Positions 42,467 through 51,372 are shown, counted from the stretch's first letter. The stretch is DNA of 64,000 nt from Halosimplex halobium (GCF_051414055.1 NZ_JBLKNX010000015.1:62001-126000); one strand, 5' to 3'. The notes: generated by a model from the letters alone, not told the origin. A program made the numbers and translations.

Positions 42467-42593
42467 GTCCGCCAGGAGTATCTCGTCGCGGTCGTCTAAA
42501 GACGGCGGCTGGTCGAACAGGCGTGAGCCTCACGCCTCCCCAGCCTCTTGCGCTTCTCGGCCTCCGGCCTGCGATGCTCATCCCTCGCACGGT

Positions 42594-42621
42594 GCTGTCG
42601 CGCGACGAGACGCGCGACAGC
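42594..42621. terminator. Perfect 11-nt hairpin near the ThrC-like gene end
   Basis: GCTGTCGCGCG (42594-42604) and CGCGCGACAGC (42611-42621) with a 6-nt loop lie 35 nt beyond the stop of the ThrC-like gene (minus strand). A role in 3'-end formation between the two convergent genes is plausible; there is no T-tract. Confidence 0.35.
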
Positions 42622-42656
42622 GCGCGCCGTTCGGAAGGCCGGCCGCTCCGAGCGGG

Positions 42657-43850
42657 TCAGACGCCCTTGCGCATCAGGTGGCTGCGGAGCACGTCGTTTT
42701 CCTTGGTGCCGGCGACGGGGTTGACGAGCACGACCACGTCGTCGCTCCCGAGGTGGCCGCCGTCGGCGAGTTCTTGCGCGGCGGCGGCACCGACGCCGCC
42801 GGTCGCGCTGGCCTCGATGCCCTCGGCGTTGAGCCGGACCGCTGCTTCGAGCGCGTCGTCGTCGCTGGCGCCGACCGCCCAGCCGCCGGTGTCGCGGACG
42901 GCCTGCAGGGCGAGCGCGCCGCCGGCGGGGTCGGGGACCTCCAGGGAGCCGATCAGGGTGTCCGGCCGCTCCCACGCTTCGGTGTCGTCGTCGCCCGCGT
43001 CGTCGGCGGCGACGACCGGGGCGCAGTCCTCGGGCTGGGCGGCGTGGAGTGCGGGCGCGTCGTCGACGAGGCCCGCGGCCTGCAACTGCTCGGCGGCGAG
43101 GTGGCTCCCGACGACGCCGAGGCCGTGGCCGGTCGGGTGCACGACCGCGTCGGGGACCTCCCAGTCGAGTTGCTCGACGACCTCGAACAGCAGCGTCTTC
43201 GCGCCCTCGTGGCGGTAGGGCGTGTCGAACGGCGCCAGCGAGTGCCAGTCGTTGTCCTCGTCGCTCATCGCGCCCTCGAAGGCGTCGACGGCGTCCGGGT
43301 AGCGCCCCTCGACGACGCTCATATCGCCGCCGTGGACGTTGGTCATCGCCTTGGCGACGAACGTCGAGCGCGTCGGGACGAACGCTTCCGACTCCAGGCC
43401 CGCGCGGGCGGCGTAGGCGGCGGCGCTCTGGCCGGCATCACCGGTCGTCGGGAGCGCGACTTTCTCCGCGCCGTGGTCGCGGGCGGCGGTCACGGCGAGC
43501 GCGGTTCCGCGGTCGGCGGTGGTGCCGGTGGGGTTCGCGCCCTCGTCTTTGACGTAGACGGCGCCGACGCCGAGCTCCTCGGCGAACTCGGGCGCTGGGA
43601 TCAGCGGCGTCGTCCCCTCGTCGAGCGTCACGAGCGAGTCGGCGGGGAACGGCAGCAGGTCGGCGAAGCGGCCGACGCCGTCGAAGCGCGCCCCGGCGAG
43701 CGACTCGCGGCTCACCTCGGCGGCGTCATGGTCGTAGCTCGCGCGGAGGACGCCGCCGCAGTCGGGACAGCGCCGCGGGGCCGCCGCGGGGTCGTGGGTC
43801 GCCGCGCAGTCGGCGCAGACGAGGCCGTCGAGCGACGTGGTCGTGTCCAT
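42657..43850 (-). CDS. Threonine synthase-like PLP-fold protein lacking the Schiff-base lysine
   Basis: 397 residues from the ATG at 43850 (an ATG at 43871 would add seven). An N-terminal zinc ribbon (CADC...CPDC) and the ThrC/tryptophan-synthase-beta fold are clear: LDEGTTPLIPAPEFAEELG, VKDEGANPTGTTADRG, PTTGDAGQSAAAYAARAG, HPTGHGLG, TGGVGAAAAQEL. In threonine synthase the motif is NPTGSFKDRG and its Lys binds PLP; here the position is Ala112, with no Lys beside it. Normal PLP catalysis is therefore unlikely unless another Lys substitutes. It may be a regulatory or substrate-binding paralog. Divergent from the FAD oxidoreductase gene. Confidence 0.8.
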   Translation of the reverse strand: MDTTTSLDGLVCADCAATHDPAAAPRRCPDCGGVLRASYDHDAAEVSRESLAGARFDGVGRFADLLPFPADSLVTLDEGTTPLIPAPEFAEELGVGAVYVKDEGANPTGTTADRGTALAVTAARDHGAEKVALPTTGDAGQSAAAYAARAGLESEAFVPTRSTFVAKAMTNVHGGDMSVVEGRYPDAVDAFEGAMSDEDNDWHSLAPFDTPYRHEGAKTLLFEVVEQLDWEVPDAVVHPTGHGLGVVGSHLAAEQLQAAGLVDDAPALHAAQPEDCAPVVAADDAGDDDTEAWERPDTLIGSLEVPDPAGGALALQAVRDTGGWAVGASDDDALEAAVRLNAEGIEASATGGVGAAAAQELADGGHLGSDDVVVLVNPVAGTKENDVLRSHLMRKGV

Positions 43851-43993
43851 ATCCGGAGCGCGGGATGCCATCGACTAAGCACTGTCCGTTCGCGGCCGTC
43901 GCGAGGGCGAACACGTTCACGAGCGGCGACGGGCGCCGCCCGGGAGCGGCCCGAGACAGGGGGCGTTTAGTGGGTCGGGCCGAAGGGACCGGT

Positions 43994-45286
43994 ATGAGCG
44001 AGGTCGTCATCGTCGGCGGCGGACTGGCGGGCCTGGTCGCGGCGCGGCGCCTGGCCCGGGACGGGGCGGACGTGACGCTGTTCGAGCGGCGCGCGGAACC
44101 CGGCGGGCGCGTCCGCTCGCGCGAGGTCGACGGCTTCACCCTCGACCGCGGCTTCCAGGTCCTCTTCTCGGCGTACCCGGCCGTCCGCGAGGAACTCGAC
44201 CTGGACGCCCTCGACCTCCGGACGTTCGCCCCCGGGGCGACTATCGCCCGCCCGGACCACCGCTCGACGCTCGCCGACCCCTTCCGGGCGCCGCTGGCCG
44301 CCGTCGAATCCGCGATGAACCCCGACGTGACCCTGCTGGACAAGCTCCGCGTGCTCAAACTCCGCCGTGAACTCGGCAGCGCCGACCCCGACGCGCTCCT
44401 CGACGGCCCGACCGAGAGCATCCGCGAGTACCTCGACGGGAAGGGGTTCTCCGAGAAGTTCGTCGAGAACTTCGCCGCGCCGTTCTACGGCGGCATCACG
44501 CTCGACCGCTCGCTGTCGACCGACGCGGGCGTCTTCCGCTACACCTTCTCGATGCTCTCGCGGGGGAAGACCGCCGTCCCCGCCGACGGGATGGGCGCCA
44601 TCCCCGAACAACTCGCCGCCCGCGCCCGCGACGCCGGCGTCGCCATCGAGACCGACACCGAGGTCACCGCGGTCGAAGGAGCGGCGGTCGACGGGGCCGC
44701 GAGCGAAGGGAGTGTCGGCGGGACGACCGTCGAGGCCGGCGGCGAGACGGTCGACGCCGACGCCGTCGTCGTGGCGACCGACCCGCGGACGGCCCGCGAG
44801 CTGACCGGTGTCGAGTCGATCCCGACCGACGCGCGGGGCTGTGTCACCCAGTACTTCCGGACGCGCGAACACCGCTCGCTCGACACCGGCCACCGGCTCG
44901 TCCTCAACGCGGTCGACAGCTGTCCAAACACCGTCGCGCCCCTCTCGACGGTCGCGCCGGAGTACGCCCCCGACGGCCACGCCCTGCTCTCGGCGACGAC
45001 GCTCGGCGTCCCCGACCGGTCCGACGAGGAACTGGCCACCGCGGTCCGGGACGCCCTGGTCACCTGGTACCCCGAACACCGCTTCGACGACCTCGAACTG
45101 CTCGCGACCGACCGCGTCGAGTTCGCACAGTTCGACCAGCCGCCGGGCTTCCGCGAGGCTCTCCCCGCCGCCGACGCGCCCGAGGGGCCCGTCTACCTCG
45201 CCGGCGACTACACGGAGTGGTCCGCCATCCAGGGTGCGCTGGAGAGCGGCCGCGTCGCCGCCGAAACGGTCTCGGACGACATCTGA
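43994..45286 (+). CDS. FAD-dependent oxidoreductase, amine oxidase/phytoene desaturase-like
   Basis: 430 residues. VVIVGGGLAGLVAARRLARDGADVTLFERR, in parts GGGLAG (8-13) and FERR at the strand end, is the FAD-binding Rossmann unit; GGRVRSREVDGFTLDRGFQVLF follows as in flavin amine oxidases and protoporphyrinogen oxidases. The C-terminal FAD motif is VYLAGDYTEWSAIQGALESGRVAAE. In haloarchaea such proteins act on carotenoids or unknown amines; no carotenoid gene is next door. The ATG at 43994 opens the Rossmann strand directly. Confidence 0.87.
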   Translation: MSEVVIVGGGLAGLVAARRLARDGADVTLFERRAEPGGRVRSREVDGFTLDRGFQVLFSAYPAVREELDLDALDLRTFAPGATIARPDHRSTLADPFRAPLAAVESAMNPDVTLLDKLRVLKLRRELGSADPDALLDGPTESIREYLDGKGFSEKFVENFAAPFYGGITLDRSLSTDAGVFRYTFSMLSRGKTAVPADGMGAIPEQLAARARDAGVAIETDTEVTAVEGAAVDGAASEGSVGGTTVEAGGETVDADAVVVATDPRTARELTGVESIPTDARGCVTQYFRTREHRSLDTGHRLVLNAVDSCPNTVAPLSTVAPEYAPDGHALLSATTLGVPDRSDEELATAVRDALVTWYPEHRFDDLELLATDRVEFAQFDQPPGFREALPAADAPEGPVYLAGDYTEWSAIQGALESGRVAAETVSDDI

Positions 45287-45378
45287 GCCGACGCCGTTCG
45301 GAACCCTCGGGGGGTTCCGGCATCGCCCGGCCGGTGTGCGACCGAATGCCTAAGTCCTCCCCCGCCGCACTTTCACCC

Positions 45379-45513
45379 GTGAACACGCTCGACAGCCTGG
45401 AGCCCGCGTGGACGACGGCCGCGGCGACGCTGGTCAGCTACGGCCTGATCCTCCTCCTGCTGTTCGCCGTGCTGTTCGTCGTCCCCTACCTCGCGTTCTC
45501 GGGACTGGCCTGA
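45379..45513 (+). CDS. 44-residue single-helix membrane protein
   Basis: Starts at a GTG; a CCTAAG element at about 45349-45354 lies 27 nt upstream, fitting a leaderless transcript. MNTLDSLEPAWTTAAATLVS is followed by one helix (about 20-42, ILLLLFAVLFVVPYLAF). An ATG at 45346 would add 11 residues but would lie upstream of the predicted transcript start. Small proteins of this type are common and conserved in haloarchaea; role unknown. Confidence 0.6.
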   Translation: MNTLDSLEPAWTTAAATLVSYGLILLLLFAVLFVVPYLAFSGLA

Positions 45514-45554
45514 GGCGGTCCACGTTTTTCCGTCGCGCGTCCGAACGGCCGGTC

Positions 45555-45992
45555 GTGATCGAGGTCAGCCGATCCGTCGTGATCGACGCGCCCGTCGAGC
45601 GCGTGTTCGCGTTCATGGACGACCCGCACAACCACGTGACCGTGACGCCCAGCCTCGCCGAGGTCCGCAACGTCGAGTCGCTTGAGGGCGGCGGCAAGCG
45701 CCTCGACTACACCTTCCGGATGGCCGGTGTCGGGCTGGACGGCGACCTCGTCGAGACGACCCGCGCGGCGGACGAGCGCATGGTCTTCGAGATGCGCGGC
45801 CAGCTCGAAGGCGAGATCGAGCTCGCGTTCGCGCCCGCGGAGGACGGAACGGAACTCACCTACACCGGCCGCTACGAACTCCCGGGGCGCGTGCTGTCGG
45901 CCGTGGCCGAGCCGTTCGTCCGGCGGTACAACGAGCGGGAACTGGAGACGACGCTGGCGAACGTGAAGACCCACGTCGAGACCGGGGCGTAA
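45555..45992 (+). CDS. SRPBCC family (START-like) ligand-binding protein
   Basis: 145 residues from a GTG. MIEVSRSVVIDAPVERVFAF is the classic first strand and helix of the SRPBCC fold, followed by antiparallel strands (RLDYTFRMAGVGLDGDL, ELTYTGRYELPG) and the long C-terminal helix (VRRYNERELETTLANVKTHVE). These helix-grip proteins bind hydrophobic ligands such as lipids or polyketides. It converges on the DUF5800-type gene with a 6-nt gap. Ligand unknown. Confidence 0.87.
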   Translation: MIEVSRSVVIDAPVERVFAFMDDPHNHVTVTPSLAEVRNVESLEGGGKRLDYTFRMAGVGLDGDLVETTRAADERMVFEMRGQLEGEIELAFAPAEDGTELTYTGRYELPGRVLSAVAEPFVRRYNERELETTLANVKTHVETGA

Positions 45993-45998
45993 GGGTCG

Positions 45999-46196
45999 TC
46001 AGTCGACGATGTCGGCGATCCGGCGGGGCTCGCCCGACAGCGAGGGGTCGCTCTCGACGAGCTTCAGCACCTCGTGGTCCGTGACCTCCGGGTAGGACTT
46101 CTGGGTCGCGTCCTCGATGAGCGACTTCTCCAGGCGGAAGTCGTGGCCCTCGTACACCACGTCGACCCCCTGCTCGTCGAACGAAAGTACGGTCAT
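45999..46196 (-). CDS. Small conserved haloarchaeal protein, DUF5800 type
   Basis: 65 residues: MTVLSFDEQGVDVVYEGHDF, then RLEKSLIEDATQKSYPEVTDHEVLKLV as helices. The beginning matches the DUF5800 family as I remember it. No cysteine, signal or membrane helix; cytoplasmic. Its start is 166 nt from the divergent bactofilin-like gene. Function unknown. Confidence 0.75.
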   Translation of the reverse strand: MTVLSFDEQGVDVVYEGHDFRLEKSLIEDATQKSYPEVTDHEVLKLVESDPSLSGEPRRIADIVD

Positions 46197-46361
46197 GCCC
46201 GCCGGTAGGCCGCCGCCGAATAAATATCTGGAGATCCGCGCCGCTCCGTGGGGGTCGCCCGCCGGCCACGCGCCGGCCGACCCGGCGACCGCCGGCCCCG
46301 TCAGACAGGCGTCAGACGCCCGTCGTGCGCGGTGTGGGGGTTTATTACGACTGAAATCGCT

Positions 46362-47582
46362 ATGTCGGGTGTGCCGATCCGCTCGGACCCGCTCGACGAA
46401 CTCGCGATCCCCGACGGGACCACGGTCGAGGAGCACGACCTGGTGACCGACGGGGACGTGATCGTCGGCGGGCAGAGCACCGTCGAGTTCGGCGTCCGCG
46501 GCGACGACGTCATGGCGGGCGAGCGGGTCACCTTCGAGGGCCACATCGAGGCCGCGGGGGACTGCCGGCTGGACATGTGGAGCGAGGTCGACGAGGACGT
46601 ACTCGTCGGCGGCGACGCCTACCTCGGCGAGCGGACGCGCGTCGGCGGCGAGCTCAAGGTCGCCGGCAACGTCGACATCGGCGACGACGTGGACATCGAG
46701 GAGAGCTTCGAGGCCAGCGGCCACATCGTCATCCGCAACCCCATGCCGACGGTCGTCTTCCTCGTCGTCTACCTCTCGCAGCTGCTGCGCATCGGCGAGG
46801 AGGAGGCCGCCGAGGACCTCGCCTCCCAACTCGTTGACGCCGAGGACGACGAGGACCAGCCGGTCGTCATCCCGCGCGGTGCGCGCGTCAGCGACGACGC
46901 CTGGCGCGTCTCGACGCCGGCCACCGTCGGCGACGACTGCCGGCTCCACGGCAACATCCGCGCCGAGTCGCTCGACGTGGGCGAGGACAACACGATCTTC
47001 GGCAGCCTCCGCGCCCGCGGCGACGTGGTCGTCGGCCCCCACACCGAGATCAAGGGCGACGTGACCACCCGCGGCGGCGACGTGTACGTCGCCGAGGGCG
47101 CGACCGTCTGGGGCGACATCTCCGCCGAGGACGTGGAACTCCACGAACACGCCGTCGTCGAGGGGAAGATCCGCGTCAGCGGCGAACTCACGCAGGTCCG
47201 CGACGCGCTCGGGCCGACGCCCGCCGCCGACGAGGAAGCCCCGGCCGGCGACGACGTGGCGACCGACGAGGAAGCGGCGACCGACGACGGGGCCGACGAA
47301 CGGGTCGACGCCGACGCGGACGACCCGCCGGAATCCGACGACGGGACCGACGCCGACGCGGACGAGGACACGGACACTGTCGACGACGCCGAACCTGGCG
47401 ACGACGAAGCGGATTCCGGCGACGAACCCGGGACCGACCCGGACGAGGAGCCGCCCGCCGTCGAGAGTCGCGAGGCCGTCGAGGCGGAGCTGGACGGCGT
47501 CGTCCCGATGATGGGCGGCGACGCGGGCCACAGCGAGAACGGCCACGACGAGGACGCCGAGATCGCTCCCGACGCGGACTGA
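46362..47582 (+). CDS. Bactofilin-like polymer-forming protein with acidic tail
   Basis: 406 residues. Residues about 15-120 and 180-285 are short-period beta repeats (EEHDLVTDGDVIVGGQSTVEFG; GNVDIGDDVDIEESFEASGHI; AEGATVWGDISAEDVELHEHAVVEGKIRVSG), the right-handed beta-helix pattern of bactofilins. A hydrophobic segment at about 128-142 (PTVVFLVVYLSQLL) splits the helix into two halves and may contact the membrane. The last 120 residues are a very acidic Asp/Glu/Pro/Ala tail. Bactofilins form filaments that shape bacterial cells; a cytoskeletal role here is inference. TTTATTA lies about 18 nt upstream of the ATG. Confidence 0.75.
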   Translation: MSGVPIRSDPLDELAIPDGTTVEEHDLVTDGDVIVGGQSTVEFGVRGDDVMAGERVTFEGHIEAAGDCRLDMWSEVDEDVLVGGDAYLGERTRVGGELKVAGNVDIGDDVDIEESFEASGHIVIRNPMPTVVFLVVYLSQLLRIGEEEAAEDLASQLVDAEDDEDQPVVIPRGARVSDDAWRVSTPATVGDDCRLHGNIRAESLDVGEDNTIFGSLRARGDVVVGPHTEIKGDVTTRGGDVYVAEGATVWGDISAEDVELHEHAVVEGKIRVSGELTQVRDALGPTPAADEEAPAGDDVATDEEAATDDGADERVDADADDPPESDDGTDADADEDTDTVDDAEPGDDEADSGDEPGTDPDEEPPAVESREAVEAELDGVVPMMGGDAGHSENGHDEDAEIAPDAD

Positions 47583-47638
47583 CCGCGGCGGAGTGACGGG
47601 ACCGAAAGCGGCTTTTCGCGGCCCCGGGAAGTAGGGGT

Positions 47639-48820
47639 ATGCTCTCTATCGCGCTTGCCGGCAAGCCCAACGCCGGCAAGTCGACCTTCTACAAGGCGGC
47701 GACGATGGCCGACGTGGACGTGGGTAACTACCCGTTCACGACCATCGACGCCAACCGCGGCGTCACCCACGTCCGCACGGACTGCCCCTGTCTCGACCGC
47801 GACGAGCGCTGCGGCCAGGAGAACTGCCACGACGGCAAGCGATTCGTTCCCGTCGAACTCCTGGACGTGGCCGGGCTCGTCCCCGGCGCCCACGAGGGCC
47901 GCGGGCTGGGCAACCAGTTCCTCGACGAACTCTCGAACGCCGACGCCATCCTCCACGTCGTCGACGCTTCTGGAGGTACGGACGAGGAGGGCGAACCCGT
48001 CGAGGTCGGCGAGCACGACCCCGTCGAGGACCTGCAGTTCATCGAGGAGGAGATGGACCTGTGGCTGGCGAGCATCGTCGACCGCAACTGGGAGGGGGTC
48101 GAGCGAGCCTCCCGCTCGCCGGACTTCGACATCGACGAGGAGCTGACCGAGCTGCTGACCGGCGTCGGCGCGACCGAACTGGACGTGGCCCGCACCCTGC
48201 GGGACCTCGATTACCCCGACGACCCGATCCAGTGGACCGACGACCACCGCGAGGCGCTCGCGAGCGAGATCCGCGAGCGGACCAAACCCATCGTCGTCGT
48301 CGCGAACAAGGCCGACGTGGCGCCGCCCGAGAACATCCAGGCGCTCAAGGAGCGCAACGAGGCGACCATCCCCGCCACTGCCGACGGCGAACTGGCGCTG
48401 CGGAAGGCCGCCGAGGCCGGCGTCGTCGACTACGACCCCGGCGACGAGGACTTCGAGATCGTCGGCGACGTGAGCGACCAGCAGGCCCAGGGCCTCGAAC
48501 AGATCCGCGAGGTGATGGCCGACCACGGCGGAACGGGCGTCCAGCAGGCGCTGGACACGGCCGTCTACGACGTGCTGAATCAGATCACGGCCTACCCCGT
48601 CCAGGACGAGACCCACTGGACCGACGGCCAGGGCAACACCCTCCCCGACGCCTTCCTGCTCGGGGAGGGCTCGACGCCGAAGGACCTGGCCTACGCCGTC
48701 CACTCGGACATCGGCGACGGCTACCTCCACGCCGTCGACGCGCGGAAGAACATGCGCATCAGCGACGAGGAAGAACTCGACGAGGGCGACGTGATCAAGA
48801 TCGTCTCGACGGCGAACTGA
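47639..48820 (+). CDS. YchF-type OBG-family GTPase/ATPase
   Basis: 393 residues. G1 GKPNAGKST (8-16), a switch region with NYPFTTIDANRG, G3 DVAGLVPGAHEGRGLGNQF, G4 NKAD, and a C-terminal TGS domain (about 315-390: LPDAFLLGEGSTPKDLAYAVHSDIGDGYLHA). The insertion with CPCLDRDERCGQENC supplies Cys residues seen in archaeal members. The family binds ribosomes and prefers ATP in several organisms; it may couple translation to stress. The ATG opens the first beta strand. Confidence 0.93.
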   Translation: MLSIALAGKPNAGKSTFYKAATMADVDVGNYPFTTIDANRGVTHVRTDCPCLDRDERCGQENCHDGKRFVPVELLDVAGLVPGAHEGRGLGNQFLDELSNADAILHVVDASGGTDEEGEPVEVGEHDPVEDLQFIEEEMDLWLASIVDRNWEGVERASRSPDFDIDEELTELLTGVGATELDVARTLRDLDYPDDPIQWTDDHREALASEIRERTKPIVVVANKADVAPPENIQALKERNEATIPATADGELALRKAAEAGVVDYDPGDEDFEIVGDVSDQQAQGLEQIREVMADHGGTGVQQALDTAVYDVLNQITAYPVQDETHWTDGQGNTLPDAFLLGEGSTPKDLAYAVHSDIGDGYLHAVDARKNMRISDEEELDEGDVIKIVSTAN

Positions 48821-48856
48821 CCGGGCGGCGGCCCGGGCAGCGAACCGGACGGCCCG

Positions 48857-49297
48857 TCACCCGGAAATGCGGGCCCACAGCCGGGCCAGCAGCCCCGGAT
48901 CGGGCGATCCGGAGCCGCCGTCGGACCCGGCGAGCGACCAGCCGGCGGCGTCGGCCACCTCGGCGGGCCGGCGGAACTCCCAGCCGGTCGCGTCGGCGAT
49001 CCGGCGGTCCTCGGGCGTCGTGCCGACGAAGACGTGCCGCGGCGCGTCGCTGGACTCCCGGATGCCCTTCATGTTCAGCCAGATGTCCCGGTCCCCGAGG
49101 TCGAAGTCCTGCTGTACGTCGCGCTCGGCGACGAACGCGGCGACCGCATCGGTGTCGTTGGCGACGACGCCGACGTAGCGGCTCCACTCGCGGGCGTCGG
49201 CGAAGACGGTCTCGGGGTCCGCGAACTCGCGGATCGCCGCCAGTTCGAAAGCGAGGGTCATCTCGCCCGATCGGTCACCGTCGGCCGGGACGCTCAT
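48857..49297 (-). CDS. Conserved haloarchaeal protein, DUF7124-like
   Basis: 146 residues. MTLAFELAAIREFADPETVFADAREWSRYVGVVAND, read in parts as FELAAIREFADPETVF and WSRYVGVVAND, recalls DUF7124 proteins of haloarchaea; HVFVGTTPEDRRIADATGWEF follows. The start could be the ATG at 49297 or the internal Met at residue 13, which is where the family-like part begins. No motif for catalysis. It is downstream of the IMPDH-like gene's end by 45 nt, in the reverse reading order. Confidence 0.65.
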   Translation of the reverse strand: MSVPADGDRSGEMTLAFELAAIREFADPETVFADAREWSRYVGVVANDTDAVAAFVAERDVQQDFDLGDRDIWLNMKGIRESSDAPRHVFVGTTPEDRRIADATGWEFRRPAEVADAAGWSLAGSDGGSGSPDPGLLARLWARISG

Positions 49298-49342
49298 GCC
49301 CGACCGATCGGCGGCCCGACGGAAAACAACCGCGCCCGCCGG

Positions 49343-50407
49343 TCAGTCGTCGACGACGACCGTCTCCCAGTCGTGGTCCCCGTGGGCGCCCTCTCGCTCC
49401 TTGGCGGCCTGCTCGACGCGGATGAACTCCGCGTTCTCGCGGGCCTCGAGGATGGTGTGGCCGCCGCAGTAGGACAGTCCCGAGCGGATGCCGGCGCAGA
49501 ACTCCTCGGCCACGTCGGCCAGCGGGCCCCTGTACTCGGTGAACCCCTCGACGCCCTCGTCGGCGTCGACCTCGGCGGCGGCGTCCTCCTTGTCCGTGCG
49601 TTCCTCGGCGGCGGCGGTCGTCGCCATGCCGCGGGACTTCTTGTAACGCTCGCCGTCGACCTCGACGATTTCGGGCGGCGTCTCCTCGGTGCCGGCGAAG
49701 AGGCTGCCCATCATCACCGTGTCGGCGCCGGCCATCAGCGCCTTGACGGCGTCGCCCGACGAGCGGATGCCGCCATCGGCGACGATGGGGATATCCAGGT
49801 CGTCCGCGGCGTCGGCGCAGTCGTCGACGGCGGTGAGCTGCGGGACGCCCGCCCCGGCGACGCGGCGGGTCGTGCAGTGGCTCCCGGGGCCGATCCCCAC
49901 TTTGACGCAGTCGGCGCCGGCGTCGTGGAGGTCGCGGACCCCCTCGGGCGTGGCGACGTTGCCGACGACGAGGTCGGTGTCGGGGAACTCCGCGCGGAGG
50001 CGTTCGACCGTGTCGAGACACCGCTCCAGGTGGCCGTGGGCCACGTCGACCATCACGCAGTCGGCGCCGGCGTCGACGACCGCCGCGGCCCGCGCGACGG
50101 CGTCCTCCGCGATGCCGACCGCCGCGCCGACCTGCTGGCCCGCGTCGACGACCTGTTCGACCGCCGCGGCCTGCTCGTCGACGGAGAGGAAGCGGTGAAT
50201 CGTGCCGAACCCGCCGGCCCTGCCGAGCGCGACGGCCGCCTCGGGCCCCGTCACGGTGTCCATCGGGGCCGACAGCAGGGGCGTGTCGAGTTCGATGTCG
50301 GGTGTCAGCTGCGTCGAGAGGTCAACGTCGCTCCGGCTGTCGACCGGCGACCGCTGGGGGACCAGCAGTACGTCGCCGTACGAGAGCCCAGTTCGGAGGT
50401 CGTCCAT
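49343..50407 (-). CDS. IMP dehydrogenase/GMP reductase family enzyme without CBS domains
   Basis: 354 residues. The TIM barrel is complete: YGDVLLVPQRSPV, SAPMDTVTG, VDVAHGH, VGNVATPEGV, and the active-site loop GIGPGSHCTTR with Cys178. The two CBS domains usual in GuaB are missing, so the length is nearer to GMP reductase (GuaC). The flap has a long acidic insertion (about 265-300). From sequence I cannot decide between IMP oxidation (GMP synthesis) and GMP reduction (salvage). The ATG at 50407 begins the conserved part. Confidence 0.88.
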   Translation of the reverse strand: MDDLRTGLSYGDVLLVPQRSPVDSRSDVDLSTQLTPDIELDTPLLSAPMDTVTGPEAAVALGRAGGFGTIHRFLSVDEQAAAVEQVVDAGQQVGAAVGIAEDAVARAAAVVDAGADCVMVDVAHGHLERCLDTVERLRAEFPDTDLVVGNVATPEGVRDLHDAGADCVKVGIGPGSHCTTRRVAGAGVPQLTAVDDCADAADDLDIPIVADGGIRSSGDAVKALMAGADTVMMGSLFAGTEETPPEIVEVDGERYKKSRGMATTAAAEERTDKEDAAAEVDADEGVEGFTEYRGPLADVAEEFCAGIRSGLSYCGGHTILEARENAEFIRVEQAAKEREGAHGDHDWETVVVDD

Positions 50408-50517
50408 ACCGCCACAATCGTAACGCGTCCGACCGTATAGCGGTGACGGTCCTGGGTCGGCGTATGCGGTGCCTACTCGCCAGGGAATCGGTGGATTCGC
50501 GTCGCCGTCCGCTCCGG

Positions 50518-51372
50518 TCAGCCCAGCGGCCGGAACCACACCGCGGCGACGAGCGCCGCGAGGAACAGGTACGACCCGCGGATGAGCAGCATCGTCGCGA
50601 GTTCCGGCTCGGCGCGGCGAGCGACGAGCGCGACCGCGCCGAAGACGAGCGCCGCGGCGCCCGCGCTGGGCGGGATCGCCCGCAGTCCGAGCGCGAGCGC
50701 GACGACCGCGACCATGCCGGTCGCCATGAGCGCGTAGGCGGCCCGGTGGGCGCCCCGCTCGCCCAGCACGACCGCGACCGTCCGCTTGTCGATGGAGCGG
50801 TCGTAGTCGAAGTCCTGCGCGTCGTCGATCACCTTGATCCCCGAGAGGAAGAGCAGGAAGACGCCGGCGAGCCCGACGACCGCGGGCGTGAGTCGACCCG
50901 CCTGGACCTGGAAGCCCCCGAGGAGCGCGAGCGCGATCCCGGTCGGGTAGCCCATCGTGGCGCCGACGGTGTTGGTATCCAGTTGCGGAGCGTGAAAGTA
51001 GCCCAGCGCCCATGTCGGCGCGGTGAGTGCGGCGGCACCGGGCCCGCCGAGCGTCCAGACGGCCGCCAGCGCCGCCAGGAACCCGGCGGTCGACCCGGCG
51101 AGCGCGCGCCGGGAGGCCGGCGCCGAGAGGGGGTGGCTGTCGTCCTCGTCACGGATGTGAAAATCGACGTAGCCGTCCTTGACGTGGGCGGTGTAGACCG
51201 CGAAGAACAGGGCCGCGACGTGCGCGGCGGCGGCCGCGGGGTCGACGCCGCCGGCGAAGACGCCGCCGAACAGCGACGCCGCCAGCGGCGGCAGCATGAA
51301 CACCGGGTGTACCTGCGAGAGCAGCGCTCGAACGGTCGGAACGCCCCCACCGGCGTGCGTGGCCTCCCCCAT
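50518..51372 (-). CDS. UbiA family prenyltransferase
   Basis: 284 residues with about eight transmembrane helices. Aspartate motifs are DFHIRDEDD in the first cytoplasmic loop and DDAQDFDYDRSIDKRTVAV in the second, the sites that bind prenyl diphosphate through Mg2+. UbiA enzymes attach isoprenoid chains to quinones, lipids or heme; the acceptor here is not evident. The ATG at 51372 lies nine codons inside the longer open frame and was preferred because the residues before it (MWLPAERDS) are not family-like. Confidence 0.87.
   Translation of the reverse strand: MGEATHAGGGVPTVRALLSQVHPVFMLPPLAASLFGGVFAGGVDPAAAAAHVAALFFAVYTAHVKDGYVDFHIRDEDDSHPLSAPASRRALAGSTAGFLAALAAVWTLGGPGAAALTAPTWALGYFHAPQLDTNTVGATMGYPTGIALALLGGFQVQAGRLTPAVVGLAGVFLLFLSGIKVIDDAQDFDYDRSIDKRTVAVVLGERGAHRAAYALMATGMVAVVALALGLRAIPPSAGAAALVFGAVALVARRAEPELATMLLIRGSYLFLAALVAAVWFRPLG

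Larger units (their letters stand above)
42186..42656. other. Convergent intergenic region with tandem repeat and hairpin element copy 2
   Basis: 471 nt between the pilin-like gene and the ThrC-like gene, which converge. It contains a 57-nt tandem repeat (42237-42371), hairpin element copy 2 (42350-42466), a palindrome AGGCGTGAG-C-CTCACGCCT (about 42519-42537) and a perfect 11-nt hairpin (42594-42604 with 42611-42621) close to the ThrC-like stop. Short ORFs such as MKALDALA... on the plus strand and MSLSDRERVEG... on the minus strand are read-through of the repeats. Confidence 0.6.

Noticed and set aside
42292..42600. MKALDALALNRIDRTRQQT repeat ORF
   Set aside because: Direct read-through of the 57-nt tandem repeat and hairpin element, running on into the antisense of the ThrC-like gene.
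44690..44722. GCGAGCGAAGGGAGTG string like the loop of the terminator hairpin at 36807
   Set aside because: Lies in frame inside the FAD oxidoreductase gene without flanking complementary arms.
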